NCBI GenBank assembly: GCA_947623455.1
Contig: OX392543.1
Location: 16,614,757-16,678,756, forward strand
From: Mimachlamys varia
Taxonomy: Eukaryota; Mollusca; Bivalvia; Pectinida; Pectinidae
Direction: 5' to 3'
Length of the DNA stretch: 64,000 nucleotides
Position 1 is the stretch's first letter; each line of letters starts with the position of its first letter. Position numbers and translations under genes: made by a program. Under the pieces are notes generated by a model. That model was not told the DNA's origin. It made no database searches and saw only the letters and a program-made list of their open reading frames with translations. Below, piece by piece: positions 61,380 through 64,000 of this stretch.

Positions 61380-62815
61380 TTACGTTAACTATTTTAAATT
61401 TCCCGCCATTCGCATGTACTTTAAGCTGCCGGTGTCACACAGTGCTTCAATTTTGTTGCATTGTTGCATACTTATCGTCACATAATATTATGTACATACG
61501 CGGAACAGCCGATAACGAGCTTCATTCATCACTAGGCAACAGAAAAAATGGAGTCCAGAGACAAGATTTTTATTTGTTTATTTTTATATGTGATTTAACC
61601 ATACTTTTTAAACTTTTATTTTCATTATGAATTGATTGAAATACATTTCCAGTATAAAATTGATTACGAGAGTGTTTTTAGAGCCGTTTGCATCGCGTAG
61701 CAGTAAACATAAAGAAGTAGTGATTTGGTCACAATTGAAGCGAGTGGAATGAAGTTGTCGGAAGTCGGATTTCGGTTTGGCCTAAATATATTGAATTAGG
61801 TACATCTAGTTTTAGACATAAACTTAGGTTTTTAGAGTATGTTTACACTGAGATCAATTTCCGATAAACATTCCACCTTAATCCAAACTCCTCAGAAATT
61901 ATTCTAGACACTAGTTTAGGTCACTATACTGTAAGTGTAACACATTCTCTGGGCTCATATGAGCTAGGTCCTACAGTAGTTTTTCTAGATTATTAGATTC
62001 GTGAACAGGTTTAATCTGTCGAATAATATAATTTTACTTATGTAACTTCTTAAAAAAGATATGGATTTCTGTGAAAATCTCAAACGTTTTATTTTAATAT
62101 CGGACATGACATAATATCACGACGATTGACTGACGGGCAGGTGATAGATCTACCATTTGCATTTTGCATGATCATCGAGGAAACCTATGAGGAATTGAGG
62201 ACCAATATAGTATACATTTTGTATCTTGCTTTCGGAAATGTCAGTATTTTGTCGGATTAAGTATTATTAAAGCTATCTAGCTGCTATATGATATTATACT
62301 GGCATAACTCATTGGCATGTAAAACATTACGTGTGTAATACAACCGTATTGTAGGTCTATACAACGTTAACGATTCAATGTTGTAAACAAATGTATTACT
62401 TCGCCAGGAACGAAAAAGCGCGTGCCCCACTTACTTCATCGAGAAATGAAGTGAGTAGGATTTGCTAGTTTCATTGAGGCGGAGCGAGGTGAAAATGTAA
62501 ATATTTGAACTTGACAGTTGGCATAAGCCAACATTCACATATGGGTATTTCCATTTAAATACCAGTAATTTATCACTAGACTTACATATGAGGAACCCAT
62601 TTGTGTATATTTAATAAGGAACATTTATTTCATAATTTATTTCTACATATACGACAAATATTCATCTTTTCATTTTTAAAACCATTTTCGTGCTGCGGAT
62701 CGTAAAACCAAGTTAAATAACAAAATTGGTTGTTTGTGTTTAACTTATTTTGTATATTTACTTAGAGTATATATCAATTAAACAGAAGAAAAACATTCAC
62801 GGTATACTTATTATG
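61380..62815. other. Non-coding, nothing recognised
   Basis: This is AT-rich sequence without a convincing reading frame or repeat. A frame that extends from the palindrome to 61,630 carries no domain. Confidence 0.4.
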
Positions 62816-62817
62816 AT

Positions 62818-63000
62818 TTTGAAGGAAAAAATCAGAGAATACCAAAGCGTCAACAAAACCATAATCCGAACTCAAAATCGATTAAACTAGAAACAAAAAA
62901 GGAACAAAAGAAATATTTACACGGAGACCCTCGTAAAAGCACAAGAGAATAAGACCAGATGTTCCGGAAGAGTAGGCGTATTTTGCTTCATTTTGAAGCA
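62818..63000 (-). repeat. Penelope-family solo 3' tail
   Basis: On the minus strand it shows CTACTCTTCCGGAACATCTG, TTGTGCTTTTACGAGGGTCT and GGTTTTGTTGACGCTTTGG. It is one of the better preserved copies. Confidence 0.75.
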
Positions 63001-63599
63001 TGTCATTTGGAATAACATAGTGGTATGGTTTAAAATCAGTATCAACATGAAATAAAAGTGTATTTTTCTTAGCTTCTTTGGTCGTAAAGATAAACTCAAA
63101 TGTAAGTTGAAACATTTTTTTTCTTAAATCAATTCTTCGAAAAATCCGAAAATTTTAAACTTTTGCTTTTTCGAAAACGACGTTTAAGCATTTTAAACAT
63201 GTAGTAGGAAATTATTTCACCTACCTTGTCTGGCTGGTCGGTAGACTGGAATGAAGAACAAACTTACACGACCGCCCTTTTAGCGGAGCTATACGATCGA
63301 TAACGATACTAAACAAGATTTCTCAGCGGCATCAACTCCACCGGGACTACATGATAACATTGCGGTTGTCAGCATATAAATATAACATAATAGTTTCTAG
63401 GTAATATTTTTATTGAAAAGGGAGTATATCCAAATAACACATACAATCAAGCATCGCCATAATGTTTACTTGAAGCGGTATTTGTGTACGTTATGCCGAT
63501 TGGGTAAACTATTTATTTACAGTATATGAAGACCTAAAATATGTATAATATAAGTAAACAAGACAATGCGTTTCGGAAGGGAATGAGTCTTCTGTTTTA

Positions 63600-63790
63600 T
63601 TGCCGACATCTGCTTAACTAGGGGTAAATATTAACAAGAAATGATTTACGGGGAGACCCTTGAGAAAGTACAAGATAACCACGATAAGGTGTTCCGGAAG
63701 AGAAAGCGTCTTCTGCTTTATCAACAACACACGGCAAGCAATTAAAATTCATATCTAGTAGATTAATGTCACGTCCTCAAAGTTGGCGCT
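63600..63790 (-). repeat. Penelope-family solo 3' tail
   Basis: On the minus strand it shows TTTGAGGACGTGACATTAAT, AAGCAGAAGACGCTTTCTCT and TTCTCAAGGGTCTCCC. The 63,000-63,600 stretch before it shows nothing recognisable. Confidence 0.7.
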
Positions 63791-64000
63791 GAGAAATCGT
63801 TCTTGATCACCTCTGGTAAGTAAAATAATGATCATATTCAGAATGTCCACAACCATATCAAACAAGGAGTTCACTTCATTTGCACGATGTTCACTTGACT
63901 TCATCAGCCGATGCAAGCAACAAAATAGACATTCAATCCTTAAATGTTTGATGTCACTTACGGTCACACTTGTGATAAATGCATCGGCGTAGAAATATTC

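Noticed and set aside
61274..61630. 118-codon plus frame
   Set aside because: It begins inside the fold-back palindrome and has no recognisable domain or splice signals.

Overview
This window is animal nuclear DNA, almost certainly from a mollusc and probably a bivalve. It is AT-rich. Its main gene has many short exons with GT-AG introns. It is full of invertebrate retroelement remnants: Penelope-like reverse transcriptase, LINE pieces, a tRNA-derived SINE of a type common in molluscs, MITEs and minisatellites. I cannot name the species.

One gene occupies about 4.2-47.4 kb on the plus strand, with its 5' exons outside or unrecognised. I built it from 15 exons whose splice sites and phases all agree; together they encode about 6,506 residues. 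The order is: end of a propeptide with an RVKR furin site, an ADAM/reprolysin (M12B) metalloprotease domain, an ADAM-type cysteine-rich region, two six-cysteine modules, one 17.9-kb exon encoding a threonine/proline mucin stalk of octapeptide repeats, a transmembrane helix and a short basic tail. The zinc motif reads HQLGHNLGANHD: the catalytic glutamate is glutamine, so the head is predicted to be an inactive pseudoprotease on a giant membrane mucin.

The introns hold most of the repeats. A tandem pair of textbook hammerhead ribozymes, 379 nt apart and sense to the gene, lies in the intron after exon 4. This is a retrozyme arrangement that could release a 379-nt RNA. More or less decayed copies of the same family lie at 12.2, 17.1, 45.5, 48.65 and 55.4 kb. 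Minisatellites with periods near 39, 38 and 37 bp fill three introns. Two copies of a MITE with long terminal inverted repeats each have a perfect 9-bp target-site duplication.

From 47.5 to 58.9 kb the sequence is intergenic: a degenerate repeat field, a tandem segmental duplication (about 50.4-53.0 and 54.4-57.6 kb), a decayed Crypton-like recombinase fragment, and a 5'-truncated Penelope-like element with an in-frame stop. About a dozen solo 3' tails of that Penelope family are scattered over the window in both orientations.

At 59.0-60.3 kb on the minus strand lies an intact, intronless Cys-loop (nicotinic receptor-like) channel subunit. The remaining 3.7 kb is non-coding apart from repeat tails and a fold-back sequence.
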